Shown here in pieces: positions 53,347 to 61,981 of a stretch of 64,000 nucleotides of DNA (positions are counted from its first letter, which is position 1; each line of letters starts with the position of its first letter). The stretch is from NCBI GenBank assembly GCA_024691325.1, contig JAILNR010000019.1, positions 52,669 through 116,668 of the forward strand, given 5' to 3'. The position numbers and the translations under genes are program-made. The notes beneath the pieces were generated by a model that saw only the letters and a program-made list of their open reading frames with translations, was not told the origin of the DNA and searched no databases. This DNA is from Saccharofermentans sp. (GTDB lineage Bacteria; Bacillota; Clostridia; Saccharofermentanales; Saccharofermentanaceae).

Positions 53347-55185
53347 ATGAAGCAACTTGCCGGCAGAGGCAACATGAACCAGAGAATGGATAAGGTTCTG
53401 TACCGATTCAGGTCGAGAATGAGTGCTTATCCGCCCGGAATGTGCCCGCTTGAGATGTACCATTCACTGTTCCACATGTCTATCAATCAGTCTTGTGGTA
53501 AATGCGTTCCTTGCAGAGACGGACTTATCGAAGCCGAGAGACTTCTTAGAACGATTATTATCGGCGAAGGTACAAACGACACCCTCGAAGAACTTAAGGA
53601 AATGTGCACCATGATCGCTCAGACCGCGGACTGCGCCGTCGGCGTGGTGGCTGCCGAGCTTATTCTCGACAGTATGCGTGAGTTCCCGGATGAGTATGAG
53701 AGTCACATCAATAATCATTCCTGTGTTAACAATGTGGTGCAGACAGTTCCTTGTGTCACTCTTTGTCCCGCACATGTTAATGTCCCGGGTTACATCGCTT
53801 TGATCAAGGAAGGCAGATACGCTGAGGCAGTTGCCCTCATACGCGACAAGAATCCGTTCCCCACGGCATGCGCCATGGTCTGCGAACACCCCTGTGAGAA
53901 TAAGTGCAGAAGAAAGATAATAGATGATGCCATCAACATAAGAGGACTCAAGAAGTATGCGGTGGATAATGTCTCCGCAATTGAAGTTCCTGTTCCCGAG
54001 AAGAATGTCTCAACGGGAAAGAAGGTTGCTGTCGTAGGCGGCGGCCCGTCAGGCCTTACGGCTGCGTGGTTCCTGGCGTTGATGGGACATAAGGTCACAG
54101 TATATGAAGAGCATGAGAAGCTTGGAGGAATGCTGCGCTACGGCATCCCCGAGTACAGACTGCCAAAGGAAAAACTTGATGAGGATATCGAGTCCATCTT
54201 GAAGGCGGGAGATATTGAAGTTCACTGCAACACGAAGATCGGCAGGGATATTACTTTCGATGAGATCCGTTCCGGTAACGACGCTGTCTTCTTGGGACTC
54301 GGCGCCCAGATCGGTAACCGTATGCCGATAGATAACGTTAACCTCAGAGGTGTCATTCCGGCAGCCGACTTCCTCCAGGAAGTTGCAGGCGGCAAGGATA
54401 TGGATCTTGAAGGAAAGCGTGTTGTAATCATCGGAGGCGGTAACGTTGCGATGGATGCTGCAAGAACCGCTGTCCGCCTTAAGGCTGAGGCAGTTCACGT
54501 TTTCACACGTAAAAGGGACGACATGACCGCGCTTGAGAGCGAGATCATAGCAGCTATGCAGGAAGGTGTTCACTTCAGAACACTTTTAAGCTTCCTTCAT
54601 ATCGAGGAGGACATGGAGGAGAGAGGCCGTGTAAGTGCCGTCTGGCTCCAGCCTGAGATCGTGGGACCTCTTGATGAGTTCGGTCTTGTCACTACGGAGC
54701 ACTCCGCGAACTATCCTTACAGATTTAAGTGCGACCTTCTTATCCTCGGTGTAGGTCAAAGAAGTGATGTTGCGGTATTCGAGGAGGCAGGTCTTCCTAC
54801 AGTAAGAAGCCGTCTTATCGATGCGGATGTAACCTGTATGGTTAAGGACACACCGGGTGTGTTCTCGGGCGGCGACTGTGTTACAGGACCTTCAACAGCT
54901 ATCAATGCCATCGCGGCAGGACAGGTTGCAGCTTATAACATTGACGAGTACCTGGGTTATCACCACAAGGTTGCGTGCGATGTGTCCGCCCCTGCTGCAG
55001 AACGCAATCAATGCATTCCCACGGGAAGAGCTGAGATCGAGGAGAAGGATCCGTTCGAGCGCAAGAGCAACTTCGACCATGTTGAACTTCCCATGACTTA
55101 TGAGGAGGCGTGCCGTGAATCAGGAAGATGCTTGAGGTGCGACTATTACGGCTGCGGCTCTATGGTAGGAGGTTCCGGAACATGA
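53347..55185 (+). CDS. NuoF-like/GltD-like flavoprotein partner of formate dehydrogenase
   Basis: 612 residues. The N-terminal 130 residues match only the Fe-S end of NuoF/HydB (QSCGKCVPCRDG with Cys50, Cys53, Cys56, plus Cys96); the FMN-binding part is absent. The rest is a glutamate-synthase-small-subunit-like oxidoreductase: cluster cysteines in VTLCPAHVNVPGY and MVCEHPCENKCRR, FAD motif VAVVGGGPSGLTAAWFLA, second dinucleotide motif VVIIGGGNVAMDAARTA and the FAD end GVFSGGDCVTGPSTAINAI. It probably passes electrons between NAD(P)H and the formate dehydrogenase alpha subunit, whose ATG overlaps its TGA. Confidence 0.9.
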   Translation: MKQLAGRGNMNQRMDKVLYRFRSRMSAYPPGMCPLEMYHSLFHMSINQSCGKCVPCRDGLIEAERLLRTIIIGEGTNDTLEELKEMCTMIAQTADCAVGVVAAELILDSMREFPDEYESHINNHSCVNNVVQTVPCVTLCPAHVNVPGYIALIKEGRYAEAVALIRDKNPFPTACAMVCEHPCENKCRRKIIDDAINIRGLKKYAVDNVSAIEVPVPEKNVSTGKKVAVVGGGPSGLTAAWFLALMGHKVTVYEEHEKLGGMLRYGIPEYRLPKEKLDEDIESILKAGDIEVHCNTKIGRDITFDEIRSGNDAVFLGLGAQIGNRMPIDNVNLRGVIPAADFLQEVAGGKDMDLEGKRVVIIGGGNVAMDAARTAVRLKAEAVHVFTRKRDDMTALESEIIAAMQEGVHFRTLLSFLHIEEDMEERGRVSAVWLQPEIVGPLDEFGLVTTEHSANYPYRFKCDLLILGVGQRSDVAVFEEAGLPTVRSRLIDADVTCMVKDTPGVFSGGDCVTGPSTAINAIAAGQVAAYNIDEYLGYHHKVACDVSAPAAERNQCIPTGRAEIEEKDPFERKSNFDHVELPMTYEEACRESGRCLRCDYYGCGSMVGGSGT

Positions 55186-57893
55186 TAAACATCACGATAG
55201 ACGGCAGACCTGTTACTGTCGAAGAGAATACAACTATACTTGACGCAGCGAAAATCATCGGCGTTACCATCCCGACACTTTGCTACTTCAAAGGCATAAA
55301 CGGTATCGGCTCATGCAGAATGTGCGTGGTCGAGGTTGAAGGTGAGAAAGACCTTCTTGCTGCCTGCAGAAGTGCGGCTAAGGACGGAATGGTGGTCCAC
55401 ACAACGAGCGACCGCATCATAAGATACAGAAAGAGGATGCTCGAGCTGTTGCTGTCAAATCACAATCTCGACTGCATGAGCTGCCCCGGTAACGGAATAT
55501 GCAAGCTGCAGGCTTTATGCAATGAGTACGAGGTTACAGGAACCAGGTACAAGGGATCACGCTCGATGATCGAGTCGAAGAAGAAACTTCCCGTATATGA
55601 CGAGAATCCGTTTATAAGTTATGATCCGAGCAAGTGTATTCACTGCCAGACATGTATAAGCGCCTGCAACAAAAGTTCAGTAAACAAGACTTTGCAGAGC
55701 GGAAGAAACGGTATGTTCCATGTCGTTAAGGTTCCGTTCGGCGAGAACTGGAAGGAAACAACATGTGAGTCATGCGGTGTCTGCGCATCCGCCTGTCCCA
55801 CCGGCGCACTCGTATCAAAAAGGACAAGACACTACCGCGAGTGGGAAGTAAGGAAAGTCCTTACGACCTGCCCGCACTGCGCTACAGGCTGTCAGTATTA
55901 CCTCATAGTAAAAGGTAATAAGATTGTTAATGTTAAGCCCGCTGACGGCCCGTCAAATCACGGCTTGCTCTGTGTAAAGGGAAGATATGGAAGCACCGAC
56001 TTCGTAGGGTCTGACGACAGACTTACGACTCCTCTTATCAGGGACAGAGCAACAGGAAAGCTCAATGAGGTTTCCTGGCAGGAGGCTATCGAATATACAG
56101 CAAAGCGCTTCATGGAGATAAAGAAAGAGCACGGCTCCGAGTCTCTCGCGGGTTTTGCTTGTTCGAGATCTGCAAATGAAGATATCTATATGGTCCAGAA
56201 GATGGTAAGAACGTGCTTCGGCACGAATAATACCGATAACTGCGCGCGTGTATGCCATTCGGCTTCCGTTGCAGGTCTTGCGAGGACCTTGGGCTCCGGA
56301 GCAATGACGAACCCCATATATGACATTACGCACGATGTTGATGTCATCATGCTCGTGGGATCCAATCCCGAGGAAGCACATCCTGTTGTAGGTATGCAGA
56401 TAAGACAGGCGGTCGAATCCGGAAAGACAAGACTTATAGTTGTTGACCCGAGAGATATCGGCCTTTCAAAGTATGCTGATATTCACATCAAGCTTCGTCC
56501 CGGAACCAATGTTGCTTTCGCGAACGGAATAATGAATGTGATCATCAACGAAGGTCTTACCGATCCCGGATTCATAGAGAAATATACCGAACAGTATGAG
56601 GCTCAGGCTGAGCTTGTTAAGGACTACACTCCCGAGAAGGTCGGAGAAATCTGTCATGTTGATCCTGACCTTATCCGTGAGGCGGCACGCATGTATGCTA
56701 CGGCCAATAAGGCTCCTATCATTTACTGTCTCGGTGTTACCGAGCACTCAACCGGAACCGAGGGCGTTATGTGTATGTCCGATATGGCTTTGCTCGTCGG
56801 CAAGCTTGGAAGAAGCGGATGCGGAGTAAATCCTCTGAGAGGACAGAACAATGTACAGGGTGCCTGCGATATGGGCGCTATGCCTACCGATTATCCCGGC
56901 TACCAGAAGGTCGATAATCCCGAGGTCCGCGAGAAATTCGAGAAGGCGTGGGGCGTAAAACTTAACCCGAATCCCGGTCTTAAAGCTACTGAGGTTTTCC
57001 CGGCAGCTATCGAAGGCAAGATAAAAGGTCTTTATATCTGCGGTGAGGATCCCATCGTAACTGATCCTGACAGCTCTCATATCGACCTTGCTTTGAGAAG
57101 TCTCGATTTCCTTGTTGTCCAGGATCTGTTCATGACCAAGACGGCAGAGTATGCGGATGTAATCTTGCCCGCCACAAGTTACGCGGAGAAGGAAGGCACA
57201 TTCTCGAATACTGAAAGACGTGTCCAGAGAATCAGACATGCTGTTGATGCACCCGGTGATGCGCGTCTTGATACCGATATCATCATCGATCTCATGAATG
57301 CCATGGGCTACAAGCAGCCGCACTTAACGAGTGCACAGATCATGGACGAGATTGCATCTGTAACCCCTTCTTTCGCAGGTATTTCCCATGCGCGTCTCGA
57401 TTCAGGCGAGACACTGCAGTGGCCTTGCACAAGCAAGACTCATCAGGGCACGCCCATAATGCATGCTAACGGACCTGTCAGAGGCAAGGCTTTGTTCTAC
57501 CCTGCGAAATACGTGCCCTCTACCGAGCTTCCTGATGACGATTATCCTCTCGTTCTTACGACGGGACGAATCCTCTATCACTACAACGCCGGTGCGATGA
57601 CGATGCGCACGGAAGGCCTTAAGCTTAAGGAAGGCGAAGGCTTCATTGAGATGAACTTTAAAGATGCAGATGCTTTGGGCGTTAAGAACGGTGACAAGGT
57701 TAAGGTAACGAGCCGCCGCGGTTCTATCGAAGCAACTGCAAGAGTTGGACGCAAGGTATCGGCAGGTGAGACATGGATGCCTTTCCATTTCCCGGATTCG
57801 CCTGTTAACCGTTTGACGATCGCGTCCCTCGATGAATTCGCGAGAATTCCCGAATATAAAGTATGCGCAGTTAAGGTCGAGCCTAAGGGCTGA
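55182..57893 (+). CDS. fdhF: Formate dehydrogenase alpha subunit, cysteine type, with NuoG-like N-terminus
   Basis: 903 residues. The N-terminal region is NuoG/HydA-like: a [2Fe-2S] site (Cys34, 45, 48, 62), a His-Cys3 site (His94, Cys98, 101, 107) and two [4Fe-4S] sites (Cys152-162 and Cys195-205). The molybdopterin oxidoreductase part starts with Cys230, 233, 237 and 264. The metal ligand is Cys358 in NCARVCHSASVAG, where E. coli FdhF has selenocysteine. Bis-MGD domains follow, ending in NRLTIASLDEFARIPEYK. It oxidises formate or reduces CO2, coupled to the flavoprotein upstream. ATG at 55182 (ATGA overlap, AGGAGG upstream) is preferred to 55128. Confidence 0.93.
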   Translation: MINITIDGRPVTVEENTTILDAAKIIGVTIPTLCYFKGINGIGSCRMCVVEVEGEKDLLAACRSAAKDGMVVHTTSDRIIRYRKRMLELLLSNHNLDCMSCPGNGICKLQALCNEYEVTGTRYKGSRSMIESKKKLPVYDENPFISYDPSKCIHCQTCISACNKSSVNKTLQSGRNGMFHVVKVPFGENWKETTCESCGVCASACPTGALVSKRTRHYREWEVRKVLTTCPHCATGCQYYLIVKGNKIVNVKPADGPSNHGLLCVKGRYGSTDFVGSDDRLTTPLIRDRATGKLNEVSWQEAIEYTAKRFMEIKKEHGSESLAGFACSRSANEDIYMVQKMVRTCFGTNNTDNCARVCHSASVAGLARTLGSGAMTNPIYDITHDVDVIMLVGSNPEEAHPVVGMQIRQAVESGKTRLIVVDPRDIGLSKYADIHIKLRPGTNVAFANGIMNVIINEGLTDPGFIEKYTEQYEAQAELVKDYTPEKVGEICHVDPDLIREAARMYATANKAPIIYCLGVTEHSTGTEGVMCMSDMALLVGKLGRSGCGVNPLRGQNNVQGACDMGAMPTDYPGYQKVDNPEVREKFEKAWGVKLNPNPGLKATEVFPAAIEGKIKGLYICGEDPIVTDPDSSHIDLALRSLDFLVVQDLFMTKTAEYADVILPATSYAEKEGTFSNTERRVQRIRHAVDAPGDARLDTDIIIDLMNAMGYKQPHLTSAQIMDEIASVTPSFAGISHARLDSGETLQWPCTSKTHQGTPIMHANGPVRGKALFYPAKYVPSTELPDDDYPLVLTTGRILYHYNAGAMTMRTEGLKLKEGEGFIEMNFKDADALGVKNGDKVKVTSRRGSIEATARVGRKVSAGETWMPFHFPDSPVNRLTIASLDEFARIPEYKVCAVKVEPKG

Positions 57894-57919
57894 CCTTGAC
57901 GCGTTAACCGGAGGTTATT

Positions 57920-58411
57920 ATGGCACAGGTATATCCTGTTATTGATTATGAAGATATGCTCGACGATCTTTATGATGATCTTGAGAGCGGCTACATCGAT
58001 GATACTGACACGGTATTCATAGTAAGGCAGAAGTCCCCCGTTATGTGTGAGGCATATGGCGGTGAGGTGTGCCCTGTCATTGATTACTTCTACGATAAGC
58101 CACTTCTTCTCGAGAAGCTTCAGGAACTTACGGTCGAGGATTGCAAGAAACTGTGCTTCACGGCTTTGGAAGTTTTTGAAGAATCCGGGGATGAGTCGCT
58201 TAAGGCTGCGGTAAGTCTTATCGTTCAGGATCTTAAAGAATATACGGCCGGCTCCCCCAAGCGTAATGAGCGCAAGTGCAAGGTTGTCTGTGAGAAGGAG
58301 ACCTGCGCTCCTCTTATGGTTTATTTTGACGATACTGATGCCGGAGATACCGTGGATGCAATAACTGTCAACGACCTTATCGAGGAACTGCAAAAATCTT
58401 CAGGATCTTAA
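57920..58411 (+). CDS. Acidic cysteine-containing protein of unknown function next to fdhF
   Basis: 163 residues, very acidic, no signal or membrane segment. The N-terminal MAQVYPVIDYEDMLDDLYDD is followed by scattered cysteines (MCEAYGGEVCPVIDYFYD, DCKKLCF, KCKVVCEKETCAP). I do not recognise a family. The ATG follows CGGAGG and lies 26 bases after fdhF, so it is probably the last gene of the formate dehydrogenase operon. An accessory or assembly role is possible, but nothing in the sequence shows it. FdhD, the usual sulfuration factor, is not in the window. Confidence 0.75.
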   Translation: MAQVYPVIDYEDMLDDLYDDLESGYIDDTDTVFIVRQKSPVMCEAYGGEVCPVIDYFYDKPLLLEKLQELTVEDCKKLCFTALEVFEESGDESLKAAVSLIVQDLKEYTAGSPKRNERKCKVVCEKETCAPLMVYFDDTDAGDTVDAITVNDLIEELQKSSGS

Positions 58412-58421
58412 AACATTCTCC

Positions 58422-58450
58422 TTTAAATGTTCGCTGTCTGGCTTTATAAT
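58422..58450 (+). promoter_or_regulatory. Promoter of the oxaloacetate decarboxylase operon
   Basis: TTTAAA (58422-58427), a 17-bp spacer and perfect TATAAT (58445-58450), 44 bases before the oadA ATG at 58494. Confidence 0.6.
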
Positions 58451-58493
58451 AGAGGGGTTTAATGGCGAAAATTTTTAAAGGAGCGTGACAGCA

Positions 58494-59873
58494 ATGAAAG
58501 TTCAGTTTACAGAGACGGCGATTCGTGATGCACAGCAGTCGCTTATCGCTACGCGTATGCCGTTCTCAGACTTTGAAGACATCCTCGAGACGATGGATAA
58601 TGCAGGGTACCACTCGATTGAGTGTTGGGGAGGAGCCACATTCGATTCCTGCCTGCGTTTCCTTGATGAAGATCCGTGGGAGAGACTTCGCAAGATAAAG
58701 GCTATTTGCAAGAAGACACCTTTGCAGATGCTTTTGAGAGGACAGAATATCCTCGGATATAAGCATTATCCCGATGACGTCGTAAGACTCTTCGTAAGAA
58801 AGTCCGCCGAGAACGGTATGGATATCTTCAGAATCTTCGATGCTTTGAATGATTTCAGAAATATCGAGGTTGCAGTAGACGAGACTTTGAAGTGCGGCAA
58901 GCACGCTCAGGGATGTATCTGCTACACAACATCTCCCGTACATACAGTTGAGAAGTATGCCGAGATGGGTAAGGAACTCGAGAAGATGGGTGTTAACTCC
59001 ATCTGTATCAAGGATATGGCAGGCATCTGCGGTCCCCAGGAAGCTTATGACCTCGTTAAGGCTTTGAAGGCTTCCGTTAAGGTTCCGGTTTATTTACATA
59101 CACACCACACAACAGGTCTTGGCCCCATGACATATCTGAAGGCTATCGAGGCAGGTCTCGATGGTATCGACACAGCTATCTCACCTATGGCCGGCGGTAC
59201 ATCACAGCCCGCTACAGAGACTATGAAGTATGCTCTTGAGCAGCTCGGATATGAGACAGATCTTGATTCTGACAAGCTCAAGAAGATTGCTGATCATTTC
59301 GCTCCTATCAAAGATAGATTTATTAAAGAAGGCACACTTAATCCCAAGTCGATGGGTATCCGTACAGATATCCTCGAGTATCAGCTGCCGGGCGGTATGT
59401 TCTCCAATATGTTGAAGCAGATGACCGACATGAAGGCAGCAGACAAGTTCGAGGCTGCACTTGCTGAGATTCCTAATGTTCGTAAGGATTTGGGTTATCC
59501 TCCGCTTGTTACACCTATGTCACAGCTTGTTGGTACTCAGGCAGTTAATAACGTCCTGTTCGGTAAATACAAGCAGATCACAAAGGACACTAAGGCTTAC
59601 CTGCGTGGTGAGTACGGCCGTGCACCCGGTGAGGTAAATCAGGAGCTTGTTTCCAAGTGCTGGAAGGAAGACGAGATCATCACTTGCAGATTCGCAGATA
59701 CACTCGAGCCTGCTTTCGAGAAGACTAAGGCTGAGCTTGGTGACAAAGCAAGATCAGATGAGGATGTCCTCTCCTACATTTCCTTCCCTCAGGTAGCGGA
59801 GAAGTTCTTCGCAGCCCGTGAAGAGAAGGAGTCCAACACAGTCAACTACACGATCGAGAAGAAGGAGGACTAA
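58494..59873 (+). CDS. oadA: Oxaloacetate decarboxylase alpha subunit (carboxyltransferase)
   Basis: A 459-residue carboxyltransferase that moves CO2 from oxaloacetate to biotin. TIM-barrel motifs: TETAIRDAQQSLIATRM, LRGQNILGYKHYPDDVV, DIFRIFDALND, CIKDMAGICGP with the carboxylated-lysine region and VYLHTHHTTG with metal-binding histidines. It lacks the C-terminal biotin domain, which is a separate gene here. ATG at 58494 is chosen over GTG at 58485, which lies too close to AAGGAG. Pyruvate carboxylase subunit B is closely related, but the neighbouring beta and gamma subunits favour the sodium pump. Confidence 0.93.
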   Translation: MKVQFTETAIRDAQQSLIATRMPFSDFEDILETMDNAGYHSIECWGGATFDSCLRFLDEDPWERLRKIKAICKKTPLQMLLRGQNILGYKHYPDDVVRLFVRKSAENGMDIFRIFDALNDFRNIEVAVDETLKCGKHAQGCICYTTSPVHTVEKYAEMGKELEKMGVNSICIKDMAGICGPQEAYDLVKALKASVKVPVYLHTHHTTGLGPMTYLKAIEAGLDGIDTAISPMAGGTSQPATETMKYALEQLGYETDLDSDKLKKIADHFAPIKDRFIKEGTLNPKSMGIRTDILEYQLPGGMFSNMLKQMTDMKAADKFEAALAEIPNVRKDLGYPPLVTPMSQLVGTQAVNNVLFGKYKQITKDTKAYLRGEYGRAPGEVNQELVSKCWKEDEIITCRFADTLEPAFEKTKAELGDKARSDEDVLSYISFPQVAEKFFAAREEKESNTVNYTIEKKED

Positions 59874-60277
59874 TGATGGATAACATTATCCGCTTTGCCT
59901 CTGATTCCGGTGAGACATTCACGTTCTTAAAGCCCCAGATGGATCCGGGCCAGATGTTCATGAGCGCAGGTATCGTTATGCTCGTAGTATTTGGTGTTCT
60001 GTTCCTTATGTATGTTCTTATCTCTCTTGCAGGTAAGGCGATCGCGGGAATATCCGGTTCTTCAAAGAAGTCGGAAGCAGCGGCTCCTGCAGCTGCACCT
60101 GTTAAGGCTGAGCCTTCAGTTGAGGACCCCGGCGAGGAGTTCTCTTCCGGTTCATTGAAGCTTAAAGGTTGTGATGAGAAGACGGCTGCCATGATCATGG
60201 CTATCGTTTCCGATAACACAGGAATCCCGCTTTCTGAGCTCATTTTTAAGTCGATCAAGCTCGTTGACGAGAATTAA
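59873..60277 (+). CDS. oadG: Oxaloacetate decarboxylase gamma-like subunit
   Basis: 134 residues with one membrane helix (GIVMLVVFGVLFLMYVLISL, about 30-50), a Lys/Ala/Pro linker and a C-terminal soluble tail. This is the layout of OadG-type subunits, which hold the alpha and beta subunits together. The C-terminal segment (DEKTAAMIMAIVSDNTGIP) is shared with methylmalonyl-CoA decarboxylase delta/epsilon-like proteins. Two ATGs in a row (59873 and 59876) follow GGAGG; the second is better spaced. It overlaps oadA by one base. Confidence 0.85.
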   Translation: MMDNIIRFASDSGETFTFLKPQMDPGQMFMSAGIVMLVVFGVLFLMYVLISLAGKAIAGISGSSKKSEAAAPAAAPVKAEPSVEDPGEEFSSGSLKLKGCDEKTAAMIMAIVSDNTGIPLSELIFKSIKLVDEN

Positions 60278-60293
60278 GGAGAGGTAATTTAAG

Positions 60294-60692
60294 ATGATAT
60301 ATAAAGTAACTATTAACGACAAAGTATATGAAGTCGAAGTTGAGAAGGGTAAGGCTAATCTTCTTAGAACGACTGCAGTTGAGGCCGCTCCGGCTCCCGT
60401 TGCTGCTGCTCCTGCTGCAGCACCCGCAGCTGCACCTGCCCCCGCTCCGGCTCCTGCCGCAGCTGCCGTTCAGGCCGGCACTACACCTGTAGATGCTCCT
60501 ATGCCCGGTACTATCCTTGATGTAAAGGTTGCAGTCGGACAGACAGTTAAGGAGGGCGATCTGCTCGTAATCCTCGAAGCTATGAAGATGGAAAACGAGA
60601 TTTATGCTCCCTGCGCAGGTACAATTGCCCAGGTTCTTACAAGTAAGGGTTCATCAGTTGATACCGGTTCACATCTGTTGACCATTTCATGA
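60294..60692 (+). CDS. Biotin carboxyl carrier protein of the decarboxylase
   Basis: 132 residues: a short beta N-terminus, an Ala/Pro-rich flexible linker (about 30-62) and a biotinyl domain with the biotinylated Lys98 in EAMKMENEI. It shuttles carboxyl groups from the alpha subunit to the beta subunit membrane pump. AAGGAGAGG precedes the ATG. The repetitive Ala/Pro linker uses GCT/GCA/CCC codons in a low-complexity run. Position between gamma and beta supports membership of this complex. Confidence 0.95.
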   Translation: MIYKVTINDKVYEVEVEKGKANLLRTTAVEAAPAPVAAAPAAAPAAAPAPAPAPAAAAVQAGTTPVDAPMPGTILDVKVAVGQTVKEGDLLVILEAMKMENEIYAPCAGTIAQVLTSKGSSVDTGSHLLTIS

Positions 60693-60708
60693 TCTCGGAG
60701 GCGGTACA

Positions 60709-61914
60709 ATGATTGAAGTTTTATTGGATTTATGGAATAACTCGGGCATAGCCCAGTTCTTCGTCGGAGACGGATGGAAGAACGCCATTATGCTTCTTCT
60801 TGCGTTCGTTCTCCTGTATCTTGCAATCAGGAAGCAGTTTGAGCCTTTACTTCTTCTTCCTATCGCTTTCGGAATGCTCCTTACCAATCTTCCCTGGCCG
60901 GGTGGTGGAATCTTCCATCCCGAGTGGTTCAACGGCGAGATCAACTGGGCTGCGATCGGCGGCGGTTTCATTGATGAGGCGGGCAAGCATATAGAGCCCG
61001 GTCTGTTTGACTTCCTTTATATAGGAGTTAAGCTTGATATTTTCCCGTGTCTCATATTTATGGCAGTTGGTGCCATGACAGACTTTGGTCCGCTGATCTC
61101 AAGACCTTCAAGCTTCTTTATGGGCGCAGGTGCTCAGTTCGGTATTTCGTTTGCTTTCGTAGCAGCTATTCTTTTGGGCTTCTCACCTGAGGGTGCAGCT
61201 TCCATCGGTATCATCGGCGGTGCTGACGGCCCTACTGCTATCTACCTTACAAGTAAGCTTGCACCTGAGCTTCTCGGTGCTATCGCTATCGCAGCATATT
61301 CATACATGGCTTTGATCCCGATGATCCAGCCTTTCTTCATGAAACATCTTACGACAAAGAAGATGCGTCAGGTAAAGATGGATCAGACAAGACCTGTATC
61401 GAAGCTTGAGAAGGTTTGCTTCCCTGTAATCGTAACTGTAGTTTGTATTCTCATACTTCCTTCAGTTGCACCTTTGCTCGGATGCCTTATGTTGGGTAAC
61501 ATCTTCAAAGAGTCCGGGGTTACAGACAGACTTTCAGATACAGCACAGAATGCTATGTGCAACACAGTAACTATCATGCTCGGTGTTGCAGTCGGAGGTA
61601 CAGCCGTAGGAACTAACTTCCTTAAGATCGATACACTCCTTATCATCGGTCTGGGACTTGCCGCATTCGCATTTGCAACAATCGGCGGTCTTATCATCGG
61701 TATCATCATGTACTTCTTAAGCAAGGGTAAGATCAACCCTCTTATCGGAGCTGCTGGTGTTTCCGCTGTACCTATGGCAGCTCGTGTTGCTTCCAAGGTC
61801 GGTCAGGAAGAGAATCCTTCCAACTTCCTTCTCATGCACGCCATGGGACCGAATGTTGCAGGTGTTATCGGATCCGCTATCGCAGCAGGTATCCTTCTTA
61901 CACTGTTCGGCTGA
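60709..61914 (+). CDS. oadB: Oxaloacetate decarboxylase beta subunit (Na+ pump)
   Basis: A 401-residue membrane protein that decarboxylates carboxybiotin and pumps Na+ outwards. It has about nine to eleven helices. Family segments are GAMTDFGPLISRPSSFFMGA with the key Asp, SIGIIGGADGPTAIYLTSKL, LLGCLMLGNIFKESGVTDRL and MHAMGPNVAGVIGSAIAAG. GGAGGCGG precedes the ATG. An intrinsic terminator follows 23 bases after the stop, closing the four-gene operon oadA-oadG-bccp-oadB. Confidence 0.97.
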   Translation: MIEVLLDLWNNSGIAQFFVGDGWKNAIMLLLAFVLLYLAIRKQFEPLLLLPIAFGMLLTNLPWPGGGIFHPEWFNGEINWAAIGGGFIDEAGKHIEPGLFDFLYIGVKLDIFPCLIFMAVGAMTDFGPLISRPSSFFMGAGAQFGISFAFVAAILLGFSPEGAASIGIIGGADGPTAIYLTSKLAPELLGAIAIAAYSYMALIPMIQPFFMKHLTTKKMRQVKMDQTRPVSKLEKVCFPVIVTVVCILILPSVAPLLGCLMLGNIFKESGVTDRLSDTAQNAMCNTVTIMLGVAVGGTAVGTNFLKIDTLLIIGLGLAAFAFATIGGLIIGIIMYFLSKGKINPLIGAAGVSAVPMAARVASKVGQEENPSNFLLMHAMGPNVAGVIGSAIAAGILLTLFG

Positions 61915-61937
61915 TAAGTTTTACAGCTTAAAGAATA

Positions 61938-61966
61938 GAGGCGTCCATTTGCGGGCGCCTCTTTTT
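61938..61966 (+). terminator. Rho-independent terminator of the oad operon
   Basis: GAGGCGTCC (61938-61946) pairs with GGGCGCCTC (61953-61961) with one G-U pair, followed by a run of T (61962-61966). Confidence 0.9.
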
Positions 61967-61981
61967 ATGTTTCTTTTATAT

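Noticed and set aside
55128..57893. Selenocysteine formate dehydrogenase
   Set aside because: There is no in-frame TGA; the metal-ligand position (residue 358) is encoded as cysteine.
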